From the NCBI RefSeq assembly GCF_000208865.1, contig NC_018396.1, positions 6,194,514-6,258,513 on the forward strand: a stretch of 64,000 nt of DNA, given 5' to 3'. The DNA is from Neospora caninum Liverpool (taxonomy: Eukaryota > Apicomplexa > Conoidasida > Eucoccidiorida > Sarcocystidae). The notes beneath the pieces were generated by a model. It did no database searches. It worked only from the letters and a program-made list of their open reading frames with translations, and had not been told where the DNA came from. Both the position numbers and the translations under genes were made by a program. This document shows, piece after piece, positions 47,901 through 60,037 of the stretch; the stretch's first letter is position 1; each line of letters starts with the position of its first letter.

Positions 47901-50900
47901 GACGCCTGCTTTTCTTCCTTCTGTTCGGCATGGCATCGAAGTCAAACGAGGCGCAAGACAACGCCACCCCCCCCCCCCCCGATCCCACAGCCCCTTGTAG
48001 AGGCGCCTCGCCGCTTCTTTCTGTGTGTCGAGAAAGGCGACGCACACGCGTCACATCCTGCTCGCAGACGACTGTTTCGTTTTTTTCGCTTCTCAGCGTC
48101 CGATGTCTCGAGACTGTACGTCTCAGCAGCTGCATGTCTCTCTGTGTCCCTTCCTTCTTTCCGTCCTCTCGGAGGCTTCCCAGCTTTCCTGCTGGCCTGG
48201 GTCGCGTCGGGACTCACCGAAAGAAATCAAAGACGCCTGCTTCACTTCTTGATCAATGTCGGTGCGCCGCAGGGAGTCGCGAAGTGCAGCCAGCGCCTGG
48301 ACGACCACGCCCGGAAGCACGGCGGCGATGCGAGCGTCGCCGCTCCCCTCGGCCCCTGCGTCGCTAGCCACACGAAGGAAACTGGGACACCAAAAACAAA
48401 ACACAGACGCAGGTTCCATCTATCAAGACACCCACGCACATTCCGGCGCGACACATACTCAGCTATGCATTGATGCCCATTCAGAAAACGTAGATAGATA
48501 GAAAGATAGATAGAGACAGATAGACAGACAGATCGATAGGTATCACAGGCGTTTCAAAGATTCGCAAGATCCCTCCTGCCACGCGTTTTCTCCTGTTGGT
48601 CTTCTTCAAATGGACGCCTTGATCCCCCGTTCTCGTCTTCTCTCCCTCTCTGTCTGTTGCGTCCCTTTCTTCCCCGCTGCTCTTCTCTCTCGTTTTCTGC
48701 TTACGCAATCGCGTAGCCCGTGACGAGGAGCGCCTGTGCGGTGATTTCGAAGAGTCCCTCTTGGGTGAGTTTGAGCACTTCGGGGAGTGTTTCGAGAAGG
48801 AAGTCGATCTTCGCAGCCCAGCCGTCGCGTGGCGCGACCCACTCTTCTTCGACTTCATCGCCGCTGTCTCCGTTTGTCTCCGCCGCCTGCGTCTTCCCGC
48901 CTTCGCCCCGGAGGCTGTGGGGATGGCTGAAGCCGCCGAGCATCCCGTGCGTGCTGCGCCGCGCCTTCGGCTTCTCCGAGGCTCCTCGGAGAAGCCTAGC
49001 GTCGGCGCCCTCAGCGCCGTCGCCCTCGGGCGTTTCGGCGCAGAACTGCGGGGAGATTTGAGAGGCGAGTCGCGGGTCGACGAGGTGCTCGAGAAGCGCG
49101 ACGAGACCGGCCTTGGTGCTCTGCAGAACGACTTCGCTGCCTTCTCTCGCGGCAGGAAAGCCTGCATTTCGGGCCCCCGTGGCGTCGCCGAGAAGCGACG
49201 CAACCGAGGCCAACGAGGTGGAGACGAGCACGCCAAAGTGCCGGCCGCCGCGGACGCTGCCGCGCTCCCTCGAAAAGGGCGCTACACGGGACGGCGGAAA
49301 GCCGGACGAATCCCGCGAGTCCAAGCCGGAGAGCAGCGAAGCGGCGACGACGTGCAGCGCAGCGAGACGCACCGCCGAGCCGTTCGCGGCGTCGGTCAGA
49401 CAGGCGACGAGGAGAGGCGCGCAGCTGGCCAAGCAGCGAGGTGCGCTTCCAGGCGCAGCGAAAAGCGCGTCGTGGAGGAGGCGCAGAGAGGCCAGGCGCG
49501 TCGTCGCCTTCGAGCCTGCCAAGCGCCGGGCCACTGCCGAGACGATCTGAAAGAGCGCGACGCAGAAAGGGGGAATATCGCGGATGGCACGCAGACCTCA
49601 GGAAGTCGGGACGCGCGCCTACGCCACAGCGGCGCATGTAGTGGGCAAACCCCGGCTCAAACCTACACGAGGAGAAAGACACAGTAAAGGAGGTGCGCCT
49701 GGCAAACAAATATAACCAGGGAGACGGGAGAACAGTTGAGGAAGCGATCGCGTCTTGCGACTGAGCGGGGAAAACAGAGAGTTGACGCGGAGGGGAGCAG
49801 GTGCGGATATTCCGAGTTCGGGCAGGCAAATGCGGAGTGCAAACGAGCACGTTTTTCTTGGGCGACTTTTTTTGCCTCGCTCTCTCGTCCTCGTCTGGCC
49901 CCTTGCTTCGCTTTGTTCCGGTTCTTTGCAGGTTCCGCGCGTCGTCGCTCACCGAGGGCAGTGCGCGGTCGAGAGGCTTTCCTGTCACTTTCATTCTCTT
50001 CAGCGCACGTCGTCCATCTCGCCCCTCTCGTTCGCCGGACAGCTCCTCTTCGGGGCTCTCGCGTTTTTCCCCGGCAGGGGACGCAGGCGAAAACGGCGCA
50101 GGGTTGAGTCCGAAGGCCCGCGACCGCAGCGTCGCTCGCAGCATCTCGTCGACTGTTTCCAAGGCTTCTTCAGGGGTCTCGTCTCGCCCGTTCACGGCCC
50201 GCAAAAGAACAGGCAAGAATTTTCCGTAGTAAACGTCCTGGCGCTCTGGAAACGCCTGGACCTCTGTCTTGAGAACCTGCAAGAGAACGAGAAACACGCA
50301 TGCCGAAGCAAGATGCCTAGGGATGCCCAGCTGAAAATATATATTCATATATATATATATATATATATATATACGTGCATAGGTATACGTATATATGTAT
50401 TTGTATCTTTATAAACTGATAACAGACATGTAGGCAGGTCGGGGAAAGGATGAGACGTCCCAGTGGGTCAGGTCCACCTCAGCTTTGAGTTCCCAGCATT
50501 TGTGGCAAGGAGGCAGGGCGGTTCTGTCTCACCTTCATTGCGCCTTTTCGGACTCTCCAGGACGTATCATCATCTTCGTCGTCGTCGTTGAAGTCAAAAT
50601 CCCTTTCGTAGCCGAGAGCGTCGTCTTCGAAGCACGCCTCTTCTGCGTCGATCGCTGTGTCTGCGTCTTCGGTGTAGTAGCAGTTCGGGAAGTAGGTGAG
50701 GAGTCTGTGAAGGAGATTGTCGAGGAGATCTAAGTAAGGAGTCATCTTCTCTGGGCACCTGAGGAGAAAGGCTTCCAGAGCACCTAGACATAGCTCGACA
50801 AGTTCGTGCTGCGCGTCGGAGCTGTACGCGGCAGCGTCGAATCCCGGCGGAACGGCGCCTGGTTCTGTACCCTTTCGGGCGTCGGCGTCGTTTTCTTTTT

Positions 50901-53900
50901 TTTCTCGCTCTTCACACGGCGGCACATTCTTCGTAATCAAGGAGAAGAACAGAGCCGTCATTTCGTCCACGTAAGGCGCGAGCGAAGCGGCGTCCAGGTG
51001 GCGAACCACGTGGCCGATCGCTTGCGCGGAGAAACGCAAAGACGCAGCCGACGAAGACACTTCTGCAAGCAGCCGGCGAAAGAGAGACTGCCGAGACACC
51101 GCCGGAAGCTGCGCGCACATGCACAGAGAAGACGAGCGCAAAGTAGACAGGAAAGGACGGAACCAGACGGCAGCACAACCGGCTGTCATGTCTGCGCATG
51201 CGCCTCGCGGTGTCGACCTTTCGGGACAAGGAGCGCCTGCAGCGTTGCATCTCGATCGAAACGCACGACGCGGTCGGGTGTGACCCTTTTTGCCTCGCCT
51301 CGGCCATGGCCTCGCTCGCTTACCACCACTGCGAACGGGCCGAGCGCAGTCGCTGCCTTCTTCTTCACAGAGGCGGGGAACATCGGCGATCGCAGAATCT
51401 CGAGAAGGGCCAGGAGCAGGTCGGAGCCGGCTCTGCTCCAGATGCCTTTCCGGTCGCGAAAGCGACGCAGAGCTTCCGACAGCAACTCCAGCGCCTCTTC
51501 CTCCACGCCTCGCGGCTGCCTGGCAGCGCTGGCCAAGCTGCGCGTCAACCTGGAAAGGGGAACAAGTCCAGCCTCAGCATGCAGCCGGCCTTCCGAGCCA
51601 GGGGCGCAAGGGGCGACTCTCCACACAGCGCGCAGAGCTGTGCACGAGAGCCGGGAAACAAAGAAGGAGGACGGCGAATTCCAATGAGGGCGCAAACGTC
51701 CCTCCCCATGGCGCTTCACCTTCAACGAACCTTCAGCAAAAAAGGAGACCGAGAGAGAGAACAAGAGGGAGGAGAGGGAGGAGAGGGAGGAGAGGGAGGA
51801 GAGGGAGGACACAGTGGAGAGGGAGAAAAGTCAGAAGGGGAGACGGTGAGGGAGAAGGAGAGAAAGACAGGTAGGTAGAAAGAGAGAGAGGAGAGAGAAA
51901 ACGAGACGCAACTTACTCGGGGAGGACACTTATGGCGAACACACTTGCGGCAGCCTGAGGCAGTTCTCCAATTGCTCCTGCAGTACAGCGAAGAATGTCG
52001 CGAAAACTGTTATCTCTTCTCGAGGAAAACAGATACCGGCGTTCACTCCGTGTGTTTCTCCCGGCGTGCCCAGTTTTCCACGTCCGTCGTCCCCCGTGGA
52101 TCTGAAGACTCCCCTGTCGTCTTCTCCCGTTCTTTCTTCGCTTCTTTAGCTGCTTCACTCAGGCCAGAGCGGGGGCGTCCCGTCTTCCCTATTTTTGTTT
52201 TCGAAAGCGAGACGACCGGGCCCGGGAAAACGCGTCTCGCAATCTACATGCGCATGCGCCAACATGCTACATATTTTCACTCTTATCTTTGTCTCTACGC
52301 AAAGAGAGAGATGAATGTCACGTCTGACACGGAGGTAGGCGACATGTTCTGCAAACGCCCCAACGGCCTGTCCCTCGCTGTGCCGATATCCTTTGCTCTA
52401 CAGATAGCAATATAGAGATGGACAGATTGGGGTACGTAGCGATAGGTAGACGTATATAGACAGATAGGGATAGATACAGAAGGTCTATCTAGAGGCTCAG
52501 AGTAGCATCGACCGGCAGGTATACATTTATAGCTCGATTGAGAGGCCTAGATAGACTCCCCGGCTTAGACGAAGAGGGAAATCCATATAGGTAGATAGGT
52601 AGACAGATGGACATGCACATGTGTAGCCACATCGCTGCATATATATATATATATATATATGAAGATATATTTGCTTAATTATACGTGTTGAGTAGAGCCC
52701 TTGCGTTACCTTTGAGGCACGCAGCGTAGATGTCCCGGACGGGGTTGTTTGAGTCGAGGGCCGACCGGACAAGCTGCGTCAGCACACTTGCAACATTTTC
52801 CTCCGTCAGGCGCGAGGTGAATTTGGACAAACATTTCGCCTGCAGACATGCGCCGACATGCAGTCTCGAAACTTACAGACACTTGTACATTTAGCGACAG
52901 GAATCTCTACCTTTATATACGTGTATATATACACAGTTGCCGGTCGGTACACATCGATAAAGTGCACTCATGTAAATATATATGTATATATACATATAAG
53001 CCTATGAACACATTCACCTCTATTGCGTCACTCGTGTACACAAATATATACACTTATAGACAAGTATGTATGTATGTATGTATGTATGTATGTATGTATG
53101 TATGTATATATATATATATATATATATGGATATGTGGTAAAAGAGACCCTCAACCGGGCGCATGCGTATACGCATAGACTGGCGAGAATCAGGGTGAAGG
53201 CGAGGTTCTTCGTAGTCCAGATCTTTATTTTCCACTCTCGCAGGTTGCCTTTCCTCAACACATGCAGCCACGTTAGAGTTATTCGGCACGAATTTGCGCT
53301 CGAGCAACGCGACGCTGGCGATTCGCGCCAGGTTCCCGATCACCAGAACACGTCTACACATCCACACAGATATTTATGCATTCGTTTACAAATGTAAATA
53401 CATGCATAAATATAACTATAAATGACGCACATCTATCTATATCTATTTACATATTTGTATGTATACATACCTGCCAAGACGCACATGCTGATAATGCAAA
53501 GATACACATCTTTCTGCATTTATGGACACTTATGCGTATGTATTTGGGTTGCTCGCGTGGAACGAGGTATCTTTTGAGATAGACTTTATGTAGAGAGAGG
53601 TCTGCGAGGAGATCGCGGAGGCAGGGAGGAGAGACGGAAGCGACTGAGAGGAAACTGTCGCAGGAAAGCACTTACAGCATTTCCTTGTACATCTACGGAG
53701 GAGTCCTCGAGCTGCCGCAACAGGGCACGGACAATCTGATCCTGCGCCGCCGCATCCAAGTCCTGGACGGAGGCGAAAATCCAACGATCAAAAGAGAGAC
53801 AAAGACAAGAAAGGCAAACGTTCGGGTACCAAGACAGCGGAAAAGAGAGAGGAAGGGAGCGTGGCGACACAAGCCGAGCGGAGAAGAGCCAGCACACCGG

Positions 53901-54336
53901 TCAAGGACAGAGAAGAAGACGAAGAAGAAGGAATGCCACAGTGGTGGAAGCAAGCTGCTTGTAAAGCGTAAGGCGGAGAAAAGATGAAACAAACTGGTTT
54001 TCCGTTTCCTTTTTACCACGCGAGAATCGAGGACGAGGGCCGTGACGTCTGAGGCAGCCATGTAGCGCTTGTCCTGTGGGAGAGGTGGGAGAGGTGGGAG
54101 AGGGAAAAACACAAGAAACGTGATTTTATCACACCACGGAAGAGCGAAGACGCAGCCGGTCTGGATGTATCTCTTTCCCTTGTTGGTTTTTGCCTAAATG
54201 CACTCTTTTCGCGTTTCTCCCCGGAGCATATAGAGGCGAAAAGAAATCTGGTCCGTCTCCACCCACGCACCTTATCGCAATCGGCCATGTCCACGAGGAG
54301 CCCGCGGAGAGCTTGATTCGCTTTCATCTTCTCCAT
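39840..54336 (-). CDS. CAND1: CAND1 (TIP120), cullin-associated NEDD8-dissociated protein
   Basis: HEAT-repeat exchange factor for cullin-RING ubiquitin ligases, collinear with human CAND1 throughout. Exons: 54336-54271, 54073-54017, 53762-53676, 52839-52710, 51977-51917, 51549-51324, 51108-50533, 50276 to about 49840, 49546-48705, 48381-48218, 47630-47523, 47071-46867, 46081-45835, 45559-45329, 44798-44717, 44111-43633, 43294-43119, 42767-42674, 42135-42010, 41225-40962, 40295-39840. The other exons have consistent phases and sum to 1,559 codons; the 3' end of the exon starting at 50276 is unresolved, and a mini-exon near 49665 is possible. Total about 1,700 aa versus about 1,230 in human. 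Landmarks: AAKCLSKF, GAIGELPQAAAS, the acidic loop ending DDEDDDTSWRVRKGA, TDIDQEVKQA, RLKNEVTRQK, RSPLVQGPAL, LSECLAQLMLLDPP, DPDIAVRREF and [20 protein letters not shown]. Extra length comes from charged inserts. The intron 43632-43295 appears to use a GC donor. Confidence 0.93.
40713..40793. repeat. (AT)n-(ATGT)n compound microsatellite
   Basis: In the last CAND1 intron (40296-40961). Confidence 0.95.
42597..42660. repeat. AT-rich microsatellite
   Basis: (CA)n then (AT)n immediately downstream, in the gene's sense, of the CAND1 donor at 42673. Confidence 0.85.
43015..43080. repeat. (ATAGAT)n-type AT repeat
   Basis: Imperfect ATAGAT/AT repeats in the CAND1 intron 42768-43118. Confidence 0.85.
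44181..44298. repeat. 13-bp minisatellite, about nine units
   Basis: Units of consensus CGCGAGAGACGCA or CGCGAGAGATGCA start at 44181, 44194 (14 bp variant), 44208, 44221, 44234, 44247, 44260, 44273 and 44286. They lie in the CAND1 intron 44112-44716. Several units contain AGAGACG, which matches the (A/T)GAGACG heptamer known from Toxoplasma promoters. Confidence 0.9.
44940..44986. repeat. (CT)n-(AT)n microsatellite
   Basis: In the CAND1 intron 44799-45328. Confidence 0.85.
47294..47377. repeat. 14-bp minisatellite, six units
   Basis: Consensus GCGAGAGATAGGCG with one to three changes per unit, in the CAND1 intron 47072-47522. Confidence 0.9.
47967..47980. repeat. Poly-C run
   Basis: Fourteen-base C run in the CAND1 intron 47631-48217. 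Confidence 0.9.
48489..48538. repeat. (GATA)n-like tetranucleotide repeat
   Basis: Imperfect AGAT/AGAC units in the CAND1 intron 48382-48704. Confidence 0.85.
50350..50372. repeat. AT microsatellite
   Basis: (AT)n in the CAND1 intron 50277-50532. Confidence 0.85.
51765..51809. repeat. 9-bp tandem repeat (GAGGGAGGA)
   Basis: Five nearly perfect units in the CAND1 intron 51550-51916. Confidence 0.9.
53064..53128. repeat. (ATGT)n-(AT)n compound microsatellite
   Basis: In the CAND1 intron 52840-53675; same architecture as 39363-39429. Confidence 0.95.
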
Positions 54337-57300
54337 CTCGCTTTTCTCTTGATTTCTCCGTCTCTCTGATGAGTCTTTTTCCCACTTGAACACGAGACCG
54401 CATTTCTACCGGCAACGCGTGCCTGGTCCTCCTCTGCGCTTCATTTGCTGCTCTCTCTGCTATCTCCTCTCCTTGTTCCTAGCCTGTCAGAACGCGAGAA
54501 ATCTTTCCCTGTTTCTGTGAAAGAACCACGATCCGACTTCCTTCGAGCGGCGCGTCGTCGTAGTCGGCCGTGACGAGGCAGTACGAGCAATTTTTCTGAC
54601 GCTGTGTTTCCACTTCCTCTCGCTTTTTCCTCTCCGCTCGCCTGCTCAGTCCACGAGGGCGGACACGCGTGGAGGCTCGCGAATCAGCGGGACGCACACG
54701 GCGGTCATGCAAGCAGAGACACTGCGAGAAAGCTCAGGAGAGGCAAAGAAGAAACGAGGTTGTCTTTGCGTGTCTACAGAATCTCCAGAAAACAGTATGC
54801 ACACAGGCCTGCTCTGCAGCGCAGTTCCTAGAGAGCGAGCGCTGTTCTTCCGTTTCCATTTCACCTTGCGCCTTGGTCGCAACAACGCGAAGCGTCCAAG
54901 AGGAAGTGAGAACAAACTCGCGAGACTTCGAAGACACACGAAGGAGACGATAGAACGAGCTCAGGCAAAGGGAGGTTGCGTGTCGAGGGTTGCCCCGCCT
55001 TCGATGGAAAATCAGGAAGGGAAAAGAAAAGGGACAGTCTCCTTCGTTTCTGCACAGAATCCCAGGGAGAGACAGGCCGAATTGAGGAGACACACACGGG
55101 ATCTGAGCCGTGTGCAGCGCTGGCGCTTTACCGCCTGTGTCTAACCTTTTCCTTTCGATTTCGTTCGTGTCTTCCTCTCCGCTTTTCGCGCTTGACAAAG
55201 GAGTGAAACGCTCAAGGGAATGGCGTAATTTAGCCGGTTTCGAAAGAAGGCCGTCGCCGAACGAGAGACTAACACCGGGACCAGCCTGCTTTACGCGAGG
55301 CGATGCATGCAAAAGGCGACGGCGTTCGAGGCTTGGAGGCATGCGTGCCAAAACTAAAAAGGTCTTTCTCTTGCATTTTCTTCTCAGTGTGTGTAGCCAC
55401 CTCGCTGTTCGCTTTTCTCCTTCCCTCTTTTCCTCTCTCGCTTTTCGGCTTTCCTCGTACCGTCTGCAGTCGAGGGTTTCGCCTCGCGAGGCGTCAGAAC
55501 GCAAAACGCGCCTTTGTCAGAAGTTCTTGTAACAAAATCTCCTCTTTCATGGCGAAACGCTCCGCTCACTCAACGCGGAAGAGGCTGTTGTGTTTTCCCT
55601 GTTCGAATAGCGTTGCGATGCACTGACTTGCCTACAGCTGGATAGATCGATAGGACAAAACTAGAGCCCACTAGTGCAAACACATACAGAGATAGAGAAG
55701 AAATGGAACTTTTCAACTGTCTGGACAAATTTTCCTCGTCCTGTCTCCATCCGCGATGCGCTGCCTTTCTTTCCACGCTTTACAAAACGGTCCCTGAGGC
55801 TGCCCTACACATTTCTGGAGACCGCCTCTCCAGAGCTCGCGACATCACCCACGCTATGACAGCCCGCACTTTCTACACCGCAAATAGACTGCTGGCAGGG
55901 AACAGCCGTTCCAAACTCGAACGAGAAGGAAACACAAACTCCCAACTCATTATCGATACGTCTCGTCTTTTCTCGCCCTTTGAAAGAATTTCAGAGGAAA
56001 GGAAACAAAGTGCTAGGTGTGCCCAGACTGGGTTCGTACTTGGGGTGAACAAACGGTTTTCACGACTTCAGCTCCAAGCAACAAGAATGCCGGTCCGATA
56101 TTGAAATCCAACACTTTTAGCTGTATTCTATGCTGTCCAGTGGGGAGTACAGCAATCACTGAGAACTTGGTTGCTTGTGCCTGTCCAGGCGCTCCCGGAA
56201 GATTTGATTCTGATTTGGCGCACGCCAGGTATTTCTGTTGCTCCCCGAGAGAGAGAGATCGGCTACGAAAGGGAAAGAGTGTCGCGGAAGAGAAAAACTC
56301 AGGATGTTTTGGGAGAACTGGACGGTCACGGATCCTTTCCTTCGCCTGGCAACACAGTTTTCCCCCCCGCTTCTCTGCTTCCTGACGCTGCCTGAGACAG
56401 AATCGCGACGGTGGAGAGTCAGAAACGCAGCGTTTCCGACGACAGACGAGACGCCTTTCTGAATGGTTTTAATACTCCGGGAAAACTTTAGTTTCTAGCC
56501 TCTTCAAAAATAAAACACAAATCCGATCGCGGACGAGCTCAGCGTCACGCCGGTCGTCGTAGTCTCCGACCGCGCCGCCGACCGTCTCGAATTCTCGTGG
56601 GTCTGTGTCCTTTCCTTCTTGGGCATCTAGACTGCTAAACCTCGAGTGTATCTCCTATGCTTCCCCCCCCGTCTCCTCTCGCCGATTTGAAGTGCGTGCG
56701 TTGTGGCGAGAGAGAGAACATCTTTTAGAGAGGGTTCAGCAGACTGCTGGACTCTGCCGTTCTCAACTGCGCTTGCTTTTTTTCCGGGGATCCTAAAGCC
56801 CCTTCCGAGAGTCGCTGCGATTTTCGGATCATCGCCCTCCGCGTCTCTCTAAACAGTCTGCCACGTGTGCGATTTGTGGGATCTGTGCCTGCCTAAAAAA
56901 GAAGGAGCGTTCGAGTGTCTGGGCTCCGACTTTGCGAGCGAGAGCGGAAAGAGATCTCAGCAGAGAGGCGCCGCGAACGAGGCGCGGAGACGGCGAAAAA
57001 CGGACCGGAGAGCGACGTGCAAGAGATGGCAAAGAAGGCGACAGCAAGTATAAAGGCCGAGAAGAAAGAAGAAACAGGACACGGCGAGAGAAAGCAGCGG
57101 GCGGCCAGGCAGAGGAACTCCGGAAAGAAGGGAGGCACACCAAAGAGAAGCGAGTGTGGGAGAGAAAGCGAAGCGAACAGGGACGGAGACCCGGTCTCTA
57201 CGAGATGGAAAGGGTTGAAAGAGCGAGAGAACGGAGTCTTTCGGATCGACACCTAGGGACGACACCGCAGTTTTTGAAGCGCAGAGCGCGGACAGATCAC

Positions 57301-57441
57301 TCTGAGCGTCCAGGCGCGCTCACACCTCGGAAAAAGGGCGTGGCAGCAGGAGGGACAGCAGCAGGAGGCAGTCCCCCAGGCGGAAACGAAGGCGGAGACG
57401 CGTCCCTGGAGACGGTTAGGCAGGCTGCGACGGCGGGAAAG
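54337..57441. other. 3.1 kb intergenic region between CAND1 and SAR1
   Basis: Upstream of the CAND1 start and downstream of the SAR1 stop, both genes on the minus strand. It should hold the SAR1 3' UTR and the CAND1 promoter and leader. Frames are short and give no recognisable product on either strand; part near 56900-57400 is purine-rich on the plus strand. Confidence 0.6.
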
Positions 57442-60037
57442 TCAGTTGAGGAACTGCGACAACCACCGGAAACCTGAAAGAGATCAACATGGCAGCGAGG
57501 ATCACCCGTCTCTGTGAAGAAAAGACTGAGAACTTTGCGCCCCGCGCTTGCCTCGAAACCTGCGCAGGCCTTTCTCTCCGCACTCTGTCTCCACCTCACT
57601 TCTCACACCTTTCCATCGCTGCAGTGAAAGACGTGTCGTCTTCCCTGAGAAACAAGGCTCTCTCTTCGAAGACTCTTACCGTCCGCGTATCCCATGCGCT
57701 TAATGACTGTGCACATAAAGATTTCCACCGGCCGGACTCCCGGAACAGGTTTGCGCTGCGAACAAACACAAACAAGCTCCGCTCAACTCTCTCCGGTCTC
57801 GCTGCTCGCCTTGCTCGCCCCCCCCCCCCCCACACGCCTCTTGTTTCTCTTCTTTACCCCTCCTCTTCTCGTTTCTCGTTCTGTTTTCATCCTCTCCGTT
57901 CTCTTCTTCGCTCATCTCTTTCCCCGTCGTTTCTCCGAATCCAGCAACGCATAGCCAGAGAGTGGGACGCGCGTCTGAGTGTCCCTTCCTCTCAAACCTT
58001 TTCGGACTCACGTCCTTGCCGAAAGTCACGTGGGAGTAGAGGCCGAGTTGCTGGCGAAGTTCCTCCTCAGAGGCAGCCTGGGGCTTGTCGATTTTGTTCC
58101 CCAACACCAGGAACGGCACCATTGCGAGCTCTTGCGTCTCGAGGAGGTGCTAAGCACACAAACGAGAAAAGGAGCAAGAAACACGCAGAGACGGCGCCTC
58201 AAACGGGAAGGCGTCTGAGAAGTTGTAGGAACAGTCTCGGGGCAGCTGTATTCGTCTTCTCTCTCCGACGCTGTGTTTGGAAAGGCCACGGGTACTCAAG
58301 ACATGACCATTTTGAAGCTCCACGTTGTGGAGAGATGAAGACGCAGGACTGGAAAAACGATCGAAACAAGTTTTGAAACAAGGCCTTACGCTCAACTCTT
58401 CTTTCGCCTCCTGGAAGCGACCGCGGTCGGTTGCGTCCACCATGAAGACGATCGCGTCAACAGCAGCAAAGTAGTCCTTCCAAATGCGACGGGCTGCAAC
58501 AAACCGAAGAAATCGACGAACAAAGGAAACGTACATGCGCAGCTCAAAACAATGATATACATACACATACACGAATAAGAAGACAGTTGTGTATCGCTTT
58601 CCGTGAAATCCGATGAACCTGTACTGACATTCCACAGTGGGATATTTCGCCAACCAAGGCGTGTGTATAGAGGACCACGCATATACACAAGCAGCTAAAT
58701 AGGTATATGCATATATGTATATGGACATTTATCTACGCTACTGTGTGTACGCAGGTAGGCGTGTGAAGCCGAGTAACTCGCGGCCTGCTACACTGGAGAG
58801 GAGATAAGGAGATACCCCCGGCACTAGTGCACCCCGGCCCCGGCTCAACAGTCGCAGATAAATGTTTGAAAGAGCAAGCAGAGGGACAACGTGGAGGGAA
58901 AGGGGGGCGAAGCGAAGGAGACGCTACCTGTTTCATGGCCTCCCAGATCGAAGGTCTTAAAACGGATTTTGCCTACAATCAACTCCTCGGAATCTGAGAG
59001 CAGCCAAAGCGACAGACACAGGAAAGCGTAGTGCCGACTGCTGCGTGTAAAAGGTGAGAACCAGAGACCCCAAGAAAACCAGAGGGAAAGAAGACACAGA
59101 GGACCCGAACAGGATAACGGAAGACGACAGAGAGTCCAGAGAGAAACCGAGGAAAAACAGAGCATGGGAAGAGGAAGGAAGAGAGAAGAGAGCCCAAAGG
59201 GGGCGTGAGGGAATGGGGGAAACGGGTTGCAGCGAATGTGCAGTGCATCCAACAGAGGAAAACGAGGCGACGCGAGAGAACGAAGCCGCCTAGACACCGG
59301 AATAACGGGGGAGGAGGAATTCGGACGCACAGAGGCGAGACCTCCCGGGAACGGGGTCACAAGGAAAAGCGGAAAGGAAAGAGGTGAGGAAGATGAACAG
59401 AGACAGACATCACTGGGAAAAGGCCGGGAGGCAGTGAAGCGCGAGAGAGGAGAAAAAGACACCTACGGGGATGAAGAGTGGGGACGTGCTGAGCAACGCG
59501 ATCATCCTTGAGCATGTGAAGGAGTGTCGTTTTTCCAGCATTGTCGAGACCCAGAAATAAAATCCTCGCGCTCTTCTGAGAGAGGCCGAGGTAGTTAAGC
59601 AAATCCCAGAACCTGAAGGGAAAGGAGAAAAGTCGCATTTGTTTCGCATGGCTGTTTTTCCCTCGCTTCTCTCGGACATCTCACACTTGCTGAGCATCGG
59701 CCACCCTCTTTTTTTCGCCCTCCCCCTCGTTTCTCTTTTGTCTTACGCCTTCTCTGCGCCTCCTCGGTTTCTTCACCTGTTTCTCTTTCCTCTCCCCCGT
59801 CGCCCGCTGTTCTTTTTACTTGCTTCATTCCCCTCTGTTTCGATGCTCGGCGTCTCACTCTTTCGTTTCTCCGGACTGCATTTGCCTTCTCACGTCTATC
59901 CTCTTTTTCTCGCTCTTTTTTTCGTGGCGCCCTGTCTCTTCTTTGTCTTCTCTGGACGGCAGCAGTCCGAGGGAAGAGGTTGGGAGGGGAGAAAGAAGCA
60001 GAAAACGTGATGAGACCTACCAGTTGAAGACGAACAT
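57442..60037 (-). CDS. SAR1: SAR1, small GTPase of the COPII coat
   Basis: Seven exons, all phases consistent: 60037-60021, 59612-59467, 58993-58928, 58493-58390, 58149-58012, 57755-57680, 57473-57442 (stop TGA), 192 aa, the normal length for the family. SAR1 starts COPII vesicle formation at ER exit sites by inserting its GTP-dependent N-terminal amphipathic helix and recruiting Sec23/24. Visible here: hydrophobic N-terminus [17 protein letters not shown]-loop G27-LDNA-G32-K33-T34; switch I Thr51 in PTLHP; switch II D70-LGG-H74 with the catalytic His typical of SAR1; RRIWKDYF; N129-K-I-D132; and C172-T-V for guanine specificity. The C-terminus [10 protein letters not shown] has no prenylation signal, as expected. 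The His74 and the WKDYF/RWLSQ regions separate it from ARF proteins. Confidence 0.97.
57818..57831. repeat. Poly-C run
   Basis: C run in the SAR1 intron 57756-58011. Confidence 0.9.

Noticed and set aside
53163..53367. Minus-strand frame containing VIGNLARIASVALLERKF, which looks coding
   Set aside because: CAND1 homology runs directly from the exon ending at 53676 to the exon starting at 52839 with matching phase, so there is no room for it in the alignment.
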